The notes under the pieces are model-generated. The model did no database searches and was not told where the DNA came from. It saw only the letters and a list, made by a program, of their open reading frames with translations. From positions 1 through 42,194 of the forward strand of contig JADMIH010000016.1 of the NCBI GenBank assembly GCA_015478675.1: DNA of 42,194 nucleotides, in the 5' to 3' direction. Shown here piece after piece: positions 23,894-31,510 of the stretch; position 1 is the first letter of the stretch; each line of letters starts with the position of its first letter. Made by a program: the position numbers and the translations under genes. The stretch comes from Chloroflexota bacterium. Its GTDB lineage: Bacteria; Chloroflexota; Chloroflexia; QHBQ01; JADMIH01.

Positions 23894-24511
23894 ATGTCGC
23901 AGAGTGAGCTTTCAGTAAGCCTGTGGGCATCAACCAACTGTTCGCTGTGGCGCGAGACGCTGGAGAGCTATCCGGCTGTGATCGCGGCGCAGGGCAATGA
24001 TCGCCTGACGAAGCTCGATGAATGGTACCGTAACGACCTTGCGCCCCTCATCGCCGGGCGTACTGAGGCGCAGATTTTCCTGGATGAGCTGCAAGGCATA
24101 GCTGCCTGGAAGATGACACGTGGCGTCTGGCGTGAGCGCAACCGTCGCCTGATCGCTCAGAACTTACCTGAAGATGTTGCGGAGGTGAGCCGCAAAGCCT
24201 TCGGCGCGATACCCGATCCGCACAAGCCTGTTGCTCTCCTCTCTGCCCTGGCAGGAGTGGGCCCAGCCACAGCTTCGGCAGCGCTGGCTGCTTACGCCCC
24301 TCAGCTATATCCCTTCTTCGATGAGCTCGTGGCCGCGCAGATACCCGGTCTTGGGCCAGTGGCCTTTACCGCGAAGTACTACGCCGCTTACGCCCAGCTC
24401 ATCCGCGAGCGCGCTTCTCAGCTAAACACTGCTTGCTCTGACTATACGTGGACCGCGCAGGATGTGTCGCAGGCGCTGTGGGCTGCTTCCGGCGGCAAAG
24501 CGGCAAGCTGA
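23894..24511 (+). CDS. HhH-containing protein of unknown function (205 aa)
   Basis: 205 residues, mostly helical, no signal peptide or membrane segment. Residues 116-133 (LSALAGVGPATASAALAA) form a helix-hairpin-helix of the DNA-glycosylase type, followed by YPFFDELV and a second PGLG turn at about 151-154. The pattern GVGPATAS then PFF-D-E is shared by a scattered conserved family of unknown role. No catalytic Lys/Asp pair can be assigned, so glycosylase activity is not claimed. ATG 23894 follows AGGGG. It stands alone behind the possible pseudoknot leader; DNA binding is likely but inferred. Confidence 0.7.
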   Translation: MSQSELSVSLWASTNCSLWRETLESYPAVIAAQGNDRLTKLDEWYRNDLAPLIAGRTEAQIFLDELQGIAAWKMTRGVWRERNRRLIAQNLPEDVAEVSRKAFGAIPDPHKPVALLSALAGVGPATASAALAAYAPQLYPFFDELVAAQIPGLGPVAFTAKYYAAYAQLIRERASQLNTACSDYTWTAQDVSQALWAASGGKAAS

Positions 24512-24531
24512 CGACACCCCCGCTTGTCTGC

Positions 24532-24610
24532 TTGCCTAACGCGCCGACATCTGTTAGCCTTCGGCTGAAGGCTGGAGGTCGCCGGTGTCTGCCAAGGGTG
24601 GAGGGTTATT
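24532..24610 (+). other. Structured leader before the ade remnant
   Basis: AGCCTTC and GAAGGCT form a 7-bp hairpin near 24556-24573 with GC-rich flanks that could extend it. It has no T-run and lacks the junction and loop sequences of a purine riboswitch, so no function is assigned. Confidence 0.3.
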
Positions 24611-25257
24611 ATGATCAGCTCTTTTGAGCAAAGCGTAGAGGAGATGCAATCTCTTATCGCGGTGTCGCGCCTGCTGACTTGCTGTTGACAGGCGGCAAGC
24701 TTGTAAATGTGCTTTCAGGAGAAATCTATCCTGCTGAAGTGGTTATCTACGGCGACAGGATAGCCGCTGTAAGTGAAAATAAGGGCGAGTACCAGGCGAA
24801 AGAAACAATAGACCTGCAAGGGCAGTACATGGCTCCCGGCTTCATAGATGCCCACCTGCATGTTGAAAGCAGTATGCTTTTGCCCGCCGAGTTCGCCAAC
24901 GCGGTCCTCCCTCACGGCACAACATCCGTAGTCAGCGACCCACGCGAGATAGCCAACGTGCATGGCCTTGAAGGCATCAGGTATAATATGCTTGCGGCCA
25001 GCGCAGGGTTGGCGCTACGCGTCTTTGTGATGCTTTCCCCGTGCGTGCCCGCCACCCACATGGAGACAGCGGGGGCTAGCCTCAGCGCGGAGGATCTTGC
25101 ATCCCTTATTGACGAGCCGCGCGTCCTGGGTATTGCGGAGATGATGAACTATCCGGGGGTGGCGGGCGGCTCAGAAGATATGTTGCGCAAGGCCGCACTG
25201 GGGCATCGCGCCGGGCTGCGTGTAGATGGGCACGCACCGATGCTAAGCGGGCGTAAC
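24611..25257 (+). pseudogene. ade: Adenine deaminase, N-terminal remnant
   Basis: ATG 24611 opens MISSFEQSVEEMQSLIAVSR, then a frameshift or small deletion (about 24668) breaks the frame, which resumes as PADLLLTGGKLVNVLSGEI from 24670. The rest is clear adenine deaminase: APGFIDAHLHVESSM with the metal-binding HxH, PHGTTSVVSDPREIANVHG, LSPCVPATHMETAGA and VDGHAPMLSGRN. The enzyme deaminates adenine to hypoxanthine. Homology stops at codon AAC (25255-25257), after which the frame reads 8 unrelated codons to a stop at 25284. The missing remainder lies partly at 27096-27700, beyond an ABC transporter. Confidence 0.9.
25243..25257 (+). repeat. 15-bp direct repeat, left flank of the ABC module
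   Basis: CTAAGCGGGCGTAAC, coding LSGRN of ade, recurs with one mismatch at 27096-27110, again coding LSGRN. The two copies bracket the inserted ABC genes. Confidence 0.8.
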
Positions 25258-25324
25258 AAAATCCGCTACTGGCGCCAGTATTGATCCAGTAGTAAAATGG
25301 ATACGCAAGAGGAGTTGTCTGGCA

Positions 25325-26260
25325 TTGTCACGGTCTATCATTCGCGCAGAACACCTTTCACGCTCATTTGGCGCGGTCAAAGCGATCGATGATCTCTCAT
25401 TGGATGTGCCCGCAGGGATAGTCTTTGGCTTTCTAGGACCAAACGGTGCTGGCAAAACAACCACCATCCATCTCTTGCTCGGCCTGCTGGAACCAACGGC
25501 GGGTCGGGCCAGTGTACTCGGCTTCGATACCCGCACACAGGCTGATGAGATTCGCGCCCGCACCGGGGCGCTGCTCGAATTTGCCGGCCTTTACGAGCAC
25601 ATGAGCGCCGAAGATAATCTCGACTTTTACGGCCGTATCTACCACATGCCTGCTGCTGATCGCCGGGTGCGCCGCAAAGAACTGCTCACCCACCTCGATC
25701 TATGGGACCGGCGCAAGGATCAGGTGGGCAAGTGGAGCCGGGGCATGAAGCAAAAACTCGCGGTAGCGCGAGCGCTCTTTCACCACCCATGCTTGATCTT
25801 CCTGGATGAGCCTACCGCCGGATTTGATCCGCTGGCGGCTACGGCATTGCATAATGATCTGGCGAGCCTGGTCGCGCGTGAAGGGGTAACGGTCTTCCTT
25901 ACCACCCACAATCTGACCGAGGCCGAAAAGCTCTGTGCCCAGGTCGGCGTGATTCGGCAGGGGAAACTGCTGATTGTTGGCAACCCTGATGAATTGCGGT
26001 TGCGTGAGGGCAGTCCACAGGCCGAGATTGTGGGGCAGGGTTTCAACGAGCAAACTCTGGCCTTACTGCGGGCGCGACCGGAAGTAGCGCATGCCGAACT
26101 ACAAGGGGATCATCTAACCATTGAACTGCGCGTCGAGAGCCGGATCGCCCCTCTCGTCAGTTTGATTGTGCAATCAGGCGCAGAGATCGAGGAGGTACGT
26201 AGAGGCAAGGCCAGCCTGGAAGATGTCTTCCTGACACTGATGGGGGAAGAAGACAAGTGA
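25325..26260 (+). CDS. ABC transporter ATP-binding protein (CcmA/DrrA-type)
   Basis: 311 residues. Walker A GPNGAGKTT near residue 38, signature KWSRGMKQKLAVARAL (a WSRGM variant of LSGGQ, common in drug/Na+ exporters), Walker B LIFLDEPTAGFDP, and the H-loop TTHNL. A C-terminal extension (about 220-311) is typical of DrrA/NatA-like ATPases. Start is TTG 25325 with GAGGAG 11 bases upstream; no ATG is available. It overlaps the permease gene by 4 bases (GTGA). It lies wholly within the broken ade gene on the same strand. Substrate unknown; export is likelier than import, since no binding protein is present. Confidence 0.93.
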   Translation: MSRSIIRAEHLSRSFGAVKAIDDLSLDVPAGIVFGFLGPNGAGKTTTIHLLLGLLEPTAGRASVLGFDTRTQADEIRARTGALLEFAGLYEHMSAEDNLDFYGRIYHMPAADRRVRRKELLTHLDLWDRRKDQVGKWSRGMKQKLAVARALFHHPCLIFLDEPTAGFDPLAATALHNDLASLVAREGVTVFLTTHNLTEAEKLCAQVGVIRQGKLLIVGNPDELRLREGSPQAEIVGQGFNEQTLALLRARPEVAHAELQGDHLTIELRVESRIAPLVSLIVQSGAEIEEVRRGKASLEDVFLTLMGEEDK

Positions 26261-26970
26261 CTGACCTCTGGACCATGCTGTGGAAAGAATGGAAGGATCT
26301 AATCTTCCGCGATCGACGGGGGGGATTGCTGCGCCACTTGCTATTTATCGGCATTCTGGGGATTGTGCTCCCCTGGCTCGTCGGGCTGCAATGGCTGGAA
26401 CTCCCCGCCGGCGCGATGCTGGTTGTACTCTATATTCCTTTCCTCTTTATCATCAGTTTTGTTGGCGATGCTATCGCCGGAGAGCGTGAGCGCCATACAC
26501 TGGAAACGTTACTTGCCAGTCGCATGCCTGATCGCGTGATTCTGTTGGGGAAGGTGATCGCAACGGTCGGCTATGCCTGGGGTATGGCTGTCGCTGGTCT
26601 GCTGCTCGGCGTGGTCTGGGCGAACCTGTTGAATGGGAATGGGGGCTGGATGTTCTATCATCCCTTCGACCTGTTGCTGGAATGGTTGGCTTTGATTCTT
26701 GTGGTCATTCTCCTGGCAGCGAGCACGGGAGTGCTGATATCGTTGCGAGTAGCAACGGTGCGGCAGGCGCAACAAACCTTGCAGATTGGTACGTTGGTGC
26801 TTGTAATTGCAGCTTTATTGGTCCTGCGGGCATTACCGGAGAACTTTATCGCATCGTTGAGCTATTCGCAGATTATGCTCATTGCCATCGCGGTCATCGC
26901 CACACTGGATGCGATCCTGCTTGGATTAGCGCTAGAGAGCTTCCAACGTTCGCGCTTAATCTTGAGTTGA
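26257..26970 (+). CDS. ABC-2 type permease
   Basis: 237 residues, GTG start overlapping the ATPase stop. After an N-terminal cytoplasmic segment (MLWKEWKDLIFRDRRGG) come about six membrane helices, with the conserved GDAIAGERERHTLETLLASRM cytoplasmic motif after the second, typical of ABC-2/NatB/CcmB-like exporters. It would form the pore for the ATPase encoded before it. No third gene follows. A hairpin TTGATAGGC/GCCTATCAA (27013-27042) lies downstream before ade sequence resumes; it lacks a T-run. Confidence 0.9.
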   Translation: MTDLWTMLWKEWKDLIFRDRRGGLLRHLLFIGILGIVLPWLVGLQWLELPAGAMLVVLYIPFLFIISFVGDAIAGERERHTLETLLASRMPDRVILLGKVIATVGYAWGMAVAGLLLGVVWANLLNGNGGWMFYHPFDLLLEWLALILVVILLAASTGVLISLRVATVRQAQQTLQIGTLVLVIAALLVLRALPENFIASLSYSQIMLIAIAVIATLDAILLGLALESFQRSRLILS

Positions 26971-27095
26971 TATGGTATCTCGTTCATCTTCGTGGGGGGG
27001 AGAAATGCTGCTTTGATAGGCTGCTGAATTCGTGCCTATCAAGGGGGTTGAAGGACACCAACGAGCTTTACCCAGTGATGGTTTTGTTAGGCGCT

Positions 27096-27110
27096 CTAAG
27101 CGGGCGAAAC
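27096..27110 (+). repeat. 15-bp direct repeat, right flank of the ABC module
   Basis: CTAAGCGGGCGAAAC, one mismatch from 25243-25257. Directly upstream, TTTTGTTA (27082-27089) is the inverted match of TAACAAAA at 25254-25261. Confidence 0.8.
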
Positions 27111-27700
27111 TTGCAGGCGTATATCGCTGCCGGTATTAGCTCCGATCACATCATTGGCGTTATCCCTGAGCAGATTGTCACGCGCAACCTGGTCGAGGAA
27201 GTAACCACTCTAAATGGGAGTGTAGCTGCCGCGCCGGAGCGTGACATCCTCAAGATAGCAGTGGTAGAGAGGCACAAAGCCACAGGGCACGTAGGAGTAG
27301 GGCTGGTGAAAGGCTTCGGCCTGCGCGAAGGCGCGCTCGCCTCCAGTGTGGCCCACGACTCCCATAATGTTGTGGTAGTAGGCGCTACGGATGCTGAGAT
27401 GCTCCGCGCGGCTCAGACAGTTCTGGAGCTGGGAGGCGGCATCTGTGCTGTGCGTGGGGAGCATCTTCTGGGGCGATTTCCGCTCCCGGTGGCCGGGCTG
27501 ATGTCTGCCGGTCGCTGGAGAATGCCAGAGAATCCATCGCCAGTTTGCTGGAAGCAGCACGAATCCTCGGTTGCACTCTCACCAATCCTTATATGGCTAT
27601 GGCCTTCCTCGCGCTTCCCGTTATCCCACAGCTAAAACTCACCGATATGGGCCTTGTAGACGTTACAGCTTTTAGCCTCTGTCCCCTCTTCGTGGATTAG
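27096..27700 (+). pseudogene. ade: Adenine deaminase, C-terminal remnant
   Basis: ade sequence resumes with LSGRNLQAYIAAGISSDH, repeating the LSGRN that ended the first part, then jumps directly to IGVIPEQIVTRNLVEE. About 200 residues that normally lie between are missing. ERDILKIAVVERHKATG, GLVKGFGLREGALASSVAHDSHN and GRFPLPVAGLMS follow. A one-base shift near 27507 then changes frame, and the usual ending (NPYMAMAFLALPVIPQLKLTDMG) continues to the TAG at 27698-27700. With the N-terminal damage there are four lesions, so no active enzyme can be made. Confidence 0.9.
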
Positions 27701-28072
27701 CGACAACGACGGTAGGGCTGGAGTAGTCGCACGGGCGCCGATTCACGATCAGGTTTACAACTGTGGGTAAGACCTCGCCCCATCGGTTGGCTTCTCTCTC
27801 CTGAGTGGTCATGCGGCCAGGTGTATAAACATCCGCTTAACATCCCCCGTAATTGCGCCGTCCGGCTCCTCGGATGGCACGACGCATGCTGTTTCTACAC
27901 CTCCGGAACTTCCTTCTCGCAAGCTGGCGTTGCAGTCGAATAGTTGGATGCTGCTCAACGTCATTGTTTGGGCCTCAGGCCGTAACAGACAACGTTTGTA
28001 TTTGGTTATATCTTTCTGATCTGCGCTTTTCCTCACCTCTGTGGGTACCTGGTAAACCCGGTTGGAGCGCTT
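27701..28072 (+). other. Intergenic region before the oxidase cluster
   Basis: 372 bases without a gene I can support. A 75-codon frame on the minus strand (28036-27809) has no ribosome site or family pattern. No convincing sigma70 promoter stands out, although the cox operon presumably starts here; AT-rich bases near 27985-28015 are the likeliest place. Confidence 0.4.
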
Positions 28073-29038
28073 ATGTTTAATCCAGTATCACCTCAAGGTC
28101 TGGCTATTTCTAATGTATTCATCCTGACCCTCCTGATCGCGGCGGTCATCTTTGCCCTTGTCGCAGGTCTGGTGATCTACATAGCGGTGAAGTATAGAGG
28201 TCGCCCAGGGGCAGTTGACCCTGAGCCGAACTTCGGCCACACCAGGCTGGAGATCGCCTGGACGGTCGGCCCCGCGCTTATCCTGGCTGTGCTATTGGTC
28301 CTGACCATCAAGGCTATGGGAGAGTCCGATCCCGCCTCAAGTGATGCATCGGCGCGGGCCGCGAATGTTGCTTCAGGGCAGCAAGCATCTGATCAGCCCG
28401 ACATTGTGGTGATCGGGCACCAGTGGTGGTGGGAGGTGCGTTATCCCGGCTCTGGGGTGGTCACCGCGAATGAGATATATCTACCCACAGGCAAGAGGAT
28501 GCTCGTGCGCCTGGAGTCTGCCGACGTAAATCATGACCTGTGGATACCGCAGCTTGGGCGCAAGATGGACATGATTGCTGGGCAGCCCAACTACATCACT
28601 TTGGAGGCCGATGTGCAGGGCGTCTATCCTGGGGCTTGCTCAGAGTATTGCGGGGTGGAGCACGGCAAAATGCTGATCAGGGCAATCGCGGTGAATCCGC
28701 AGGCCTTCCAGAGTTGGGAGCAGCAACAAAAGGTGGCAGCGCCTGCTCCACCCGCTGGCGGCAATGCTGCTGTGGGGGCACAGCTCTTTGCCCAGAAGAC
28801 ATGTATAAGCTGCCATGCTATCAGCGGCACTGCCGCTAATGGACGCGCCGGACCCGACCTCAGCCACCTGGCAAGCCGCCAAACCCTGGCATCGGGTGTT
28901 ATCCCAAACACACCCAAGAACCTGGCTGATTGGCTGAAGAATCCTCAGATAATCAAACCGGGCAGCTATATGCCCAACCTGCAACTAACAGATGGTGAAG
29001 TGCAAGATCTCGTAGCGTACCTTGAAACGCTGAAATAA
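28073..29038 (+). CDS. coxB: Cytochrome c oxidase subunit II with fused cytochrome c (caa3 type)
   Basis: 321 residues. Two membrane helices (about 15-38 and 62-82) precede the CuA domain. The CuA ligands are present: His154, then C189-SEY-C193-GVE-H197 and Met200 in GACSEYCGVEHGKM. A class-I cytochrome c domain follows with heme site CISCH (244-248) and the distal Met region (SYMPNLQLTDGEVQDLVAYL). It takes electrons from a donor through the c domain to CuA and on to subunit I. No lipobox Cys is evident. ATG 28073 has TTGGAG upstream. It is the first gene of the respiratory block. Confidence 0.97.
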   Translation: MFNPVSPQGLAISNVFILTLLIAAVIFALVAGLVIYIAVKYRGRPGAVDPEPNFGHTRLEIAWTVGPALILAVLLVLTIKAMGESDPASSDASARAANVASGQQASDQPDIVVIGHQWWWEVRYPGSGVVTANEIYLPTGKRMLVRLESADVNHDLWIPQLGRKMDMIAGQPNYITLEADVQGVYPGACSEYCGVEHGKMLIRAIAVNPQAFQSWEQQQKVAAPAPPAGGNAAVGAQLFAQKTCISCHAISGTAANGRAGPDLSHLASRQTLASGVIPNTPKNLADWLKNPQIIKPGSYMPNLQLTDGEVQDLVAYLETLK

Positions 29039-29098
29039 TTATGAATTACCAATTGCGACGGCAGCACCGAGCATACCGGTAACTCGTAATTCGTAATT
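29037..29098. repeat. Short inverted repeat in the coxB-coxA spacer
   Basis: AATTATGAATTAC (29037-29049) and GTAATTCGTAATT (29086-29098) pair at 12 of 13 positions. It could be a processing hairpin or a dispersed AATTACG-type repeat. Confidence 0.5.
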
Positions 29099-29113
29099 CC
29101 CGGAGGGCTGGCT

Positions 29114-30784
29114 ATGGCAACAACAGGCATACCTTTAGTTCCGGAGTCTACTAAACCACTGCCGAGGCTTGGCGAAAGTAACGGCTTGCTGGTGTGGATA
29201 AGCTCCGTAGACCACAAGCAGATCGGCATCATGTATATTGCCACCTCGCTTCTCTTCTTTGTGGTGGGAGGCTTTGAGGCTCTGCTGATGCGTATTCAGC
29301 TTGGTCAGCCGAATAACACTTTTCTCACGCCGGAGGCTTACAACCAGATATTCACAATGCACGGCACCACCATGATCTTTCTTGTGGTAGTGCCTATACT
29401 CATAGGCTTTATGACTTATGCCACGCCGCTGATGATTGGCGCGCGTGATATGGCCTTCCCGCGGTTGAACGCTCTAAGCTTCTGGGTGCTGGTATTCGGC
29501 GGGTTGCTGCTTTACTACAGTTTCGTGGCCGGAGGTGCGCCTGACGCTGGGTGGTTCAGCTACGCGCCCCTCAGCGAGCGTACTTACACCACTAACCAGG
29601 GCCTCGATTACTGGGCTTTGGGCCTGCTGGTAGTGGGCGTCGGCACAGTAGCGGCAGGCATAAACGTGATTGTTACTGTCGCCACTTTACGCGCCCCTGG
29701 GCTGACGCTTCGCAGGCTGCCCCTCTTTGTATGGATGTCAGTCGTCAACTCCTTCTTGATTATCTTCGCCCTTCCCGCATTGAACGCCTCCCTCGTAATG
29801 CTCCTGATAGACAGGCAGCTTAACGCTTTTTTCTTCCAGCCCTCAGGAGGAGGCTCGGCGGTGCTGTGGCAGCACTACTTCTGGAGCTTCGGCCACCCTG
29901 AAGTCTACATTATGGTGCTTCCAGCTTTCGGCATTATCTCCGAGGTGATACCTGTATTCTCCCGCAAGCCTATCTTCGGCTATGCCTTTGTCGCAGGCTC
30001 GACGGTGGCTATCGCTTTCCTCAGCTTTTTGGTGTGGGCGCACCATATGTTCGCGGTGGGCCTCGGCTTCCCGTGGGACGTGATCTTCGGCGCTTCCAGC
30101 ATGCTGATCGCTGTGCCAACCGGCGTCAAGATCTTCAACTGGATCGCTACCATGTGGGGTGGAGTGCTGCGCTTTACCACCTCCATGCTCTTTGCTATGT
30201 CCTTCCTGCTGATGTTCACCATCGGCGGCATCAGCGGTGTGACTTTTGCGGTTGTGCCTGTTGACTGGCAGGTTACTGATACTTACTACGTAGTCGCCCA
30301 TATGCATTACGTTCTTTTCGGCGGCACCCTCTTCGCTGTGCTAGCGGGCCTCTACTACTGGTTCCCCAAGATCACCGGAAGGATGCTATCTGAGCGTATT
30401 GGCAAGTGGAACTTCTGGCTCACTTTCATCGGCTTTAATCTTACTTTCTTTGTGCAGCATTTCCTGGGCCTTATGGGAATGCCCCGCCGCGTCGCCACTT
30501 ACCCCGACTTACCGGGGTGGGGCATCCTCAACCTTGTCTCTACGATAGGGGCATTCGTGTTGGCCGTAGCTGTAGCTGTCCTCTTCTGGAATATAATTGC
30601 CAGCTTGCGCAATGGTGAACACGCGGGCGACAACCCCTGGAATGCATGGACGCTGGAGTGGGCTACCACCTCTCCGCCGCCTGTGCAGAACTTTGATGAA
30701 GTGCCTCCGGTGCGCAGCCGCCGCCCTTTGTGGGACCTGGCGCACCCTGAGAACCCCGACTGGAAGCATGCACACGGGAAGTAA
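29114..30784 (+). CDS. coxA: Cytochrome c oxidase subunit I
   Basis: 556 residues, about 12 membrane helices. Heme a ligand in TMHGTTM (His83), the CuB/crosslink motif GHPEVY (His261, Tyr265, with Glu263 as the A1-type proton-channel residue), CuB histidines in AHHMF (310-311), and the heme pair AHMHYVLFGG near 396-399. This marks an A-family, proton-pumping oxidase. It reduces oxygen to water at the heme a3-CuB site. ATG 29114 follows CGGAGGG. It lies 75 bases after coxB and 9 before coxC. Confidence 0.98.
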   Translation: MATTGIPLVPESTKPLPRLGESNGLLVWISSVDHKQIGIMYIATSLLFFVVGGFEALLMRIQLGQPNNTFLTPEAYNQIFTMHGTTMIFLVVVPILIGFMTYATPLMIGARDMAFPRLNALSFWVLVFGGLLLYYSFVAGGAPDAGWFSYAPLSERTYTTNQGLDYWALGLLVVGVGTVAAGINVIVTVATLRAPGLTLRRLPLFVWMSVVNSFLIIFALPALNASLVMLLIDRQLNAFFFQPSGGGSAVLWQHYFWSFGHPEVYIMVLPAFGIISEVIPVFSRKPIFGYAFVAGSTVAIAFLSFLVWAHHMFAVGLGFPWDVIFGASSMLIAVPTGVKIFNWIATMWGGVLRFTTSMLFAMSFLLMFTIGGISGVTFAVVPVDWQVTDTYYVVAHMHYVLFGGTLFAVLAGLYYWFPKITGRMLSERIGKWNFWLTFIGFNLTFFVQHFLGLMGMPRRVATYPDLPGWGILNLVSTIGAFVLAVAVAVLFWNIIASLRNGEHAGDNPWNAWTLEWATTSPPPVQNFDEVPPVRSRRPLWDLAHPENPDWKHAHGK

Positions 30785-30793
30785 GAGAGGAGT

Positions 30794-31420
30794 ATGGCTG
30801 TGCAAGAACAAGTGAGTGCGGTGCAACAAGAAAGCAAGCCCACACAGATGGTGGAGAAGCTCACCACCATGGAGAAGAACAAAATGGGCATGCTCTTGTT
30901 CATAGCATCGGAAGCGGTATTCTTCGCTTTGCTGATAATCGCCTACGTCTACTATCACGGCCCTGAGGCAGGACCCTCGGCGGCTAAGAACCTCGACATA
31001 GTGAAGACGGGCATCTTCTCCCTCTTTCTCTTTGCCAGCAGCTTTACCGTCTGGCGCGCCGGGAAAAACATGGAGAAGCGCAACCACAAGGGGTTGATCT
31101 CCTGGCTTATCATTACGATTGTGCTGGGCGCTGTCTTCCTGGTCGGGCAGGGCGCGGAATACCTGAACCTCCTCAGCCAGAATGTCACTCTCAGCAGCAA
31201 TCTTTTCGGCACGACCTTTTTCACTCTGACAGGCTTTCACGGCCTTCACGTGCTGATCGGCCTTATCATGCTGACCATACTCAGTGGGCTGGCGATAGCA
31301 GGCGATTTCAAGGGGCCGCACTCGGCGGCTGTGGAGGCAATTTCTCTTTACTGGCACTTTGTTGACGTGGTGTGGGTCTTCGTATTCAGCGTCATCTATC
31401 TCTGGGCGTTCTTTGGGTGA
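30794..31420 (+). CDS. coxC: Cytochrome c oxidase subunit III
   Basis: 208 residues, five membrane helices after a polar N-terminus of about 30 residues. Conserved features are SEAVFF, the QGAEY lipid/proton-site segment, GFHGLHV and YWHFVDVVWVFVFSVIYLW. Subunit III stabilises subunit I and proton uptake. The short five-helix form is usual for caa3-type oxidases. ATG 30794 has GAGGAG upstream. Confidence 0.97.
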   Translation: MAVQEQVSAVQQESKPTQMVEKLTTMEKNKMGMLLFIASEAVFFALLIIAYVYYHGPEAGPSAAKNLDIVKTGIFSLFLFASSFTVWRAGKNMEKRNHKGLISWLIITIVLGAVFLVGQGAEYLNLLSQNVTLSSNLFGTTFFTLTGFHGLHVLIGLIMLTILSGLAIAGDFKGPHSAAVEAISLYWHFVDVVWVFVFSVIYLWAFFG

Positions 31421-31510
31421 TCCGGGGATTGAGGCCCAGAAATTGAGGATCAGTAGCCGGTGGTCAGTGGCGGGTCGAAGCAATGGGTTAGGGAGAAGGG
31501 AGAAAGAAAG

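Noticed and set aside
24532..24610. Purine riboswitch in front of ade
   Set aside because: A hairpin is present, but the three-way junction and kissing-loop sequences of purine riboswitches are not.
27086..27092. Integron attC core site (GTTAGGC) at the right end of the ABC insert
   Set aside because: The 7 bases fit GTTRRRY, but I found no matching RYYYAAC partner or stem at the right distance, and the insert is not arranged as a cassette.
26682..27095. Frame running from inside the permease gene into the ade remnant
   Set aside because: The part before 27096 overlaps the ABC permease in another frame and has no similarity to ade; only the later part is genuine.
27809..28036. 75-codon minus-strand frame upstream of coxB
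   Set aside because: No ribosome site, no recognisable motif, and nothing in the context supports it.
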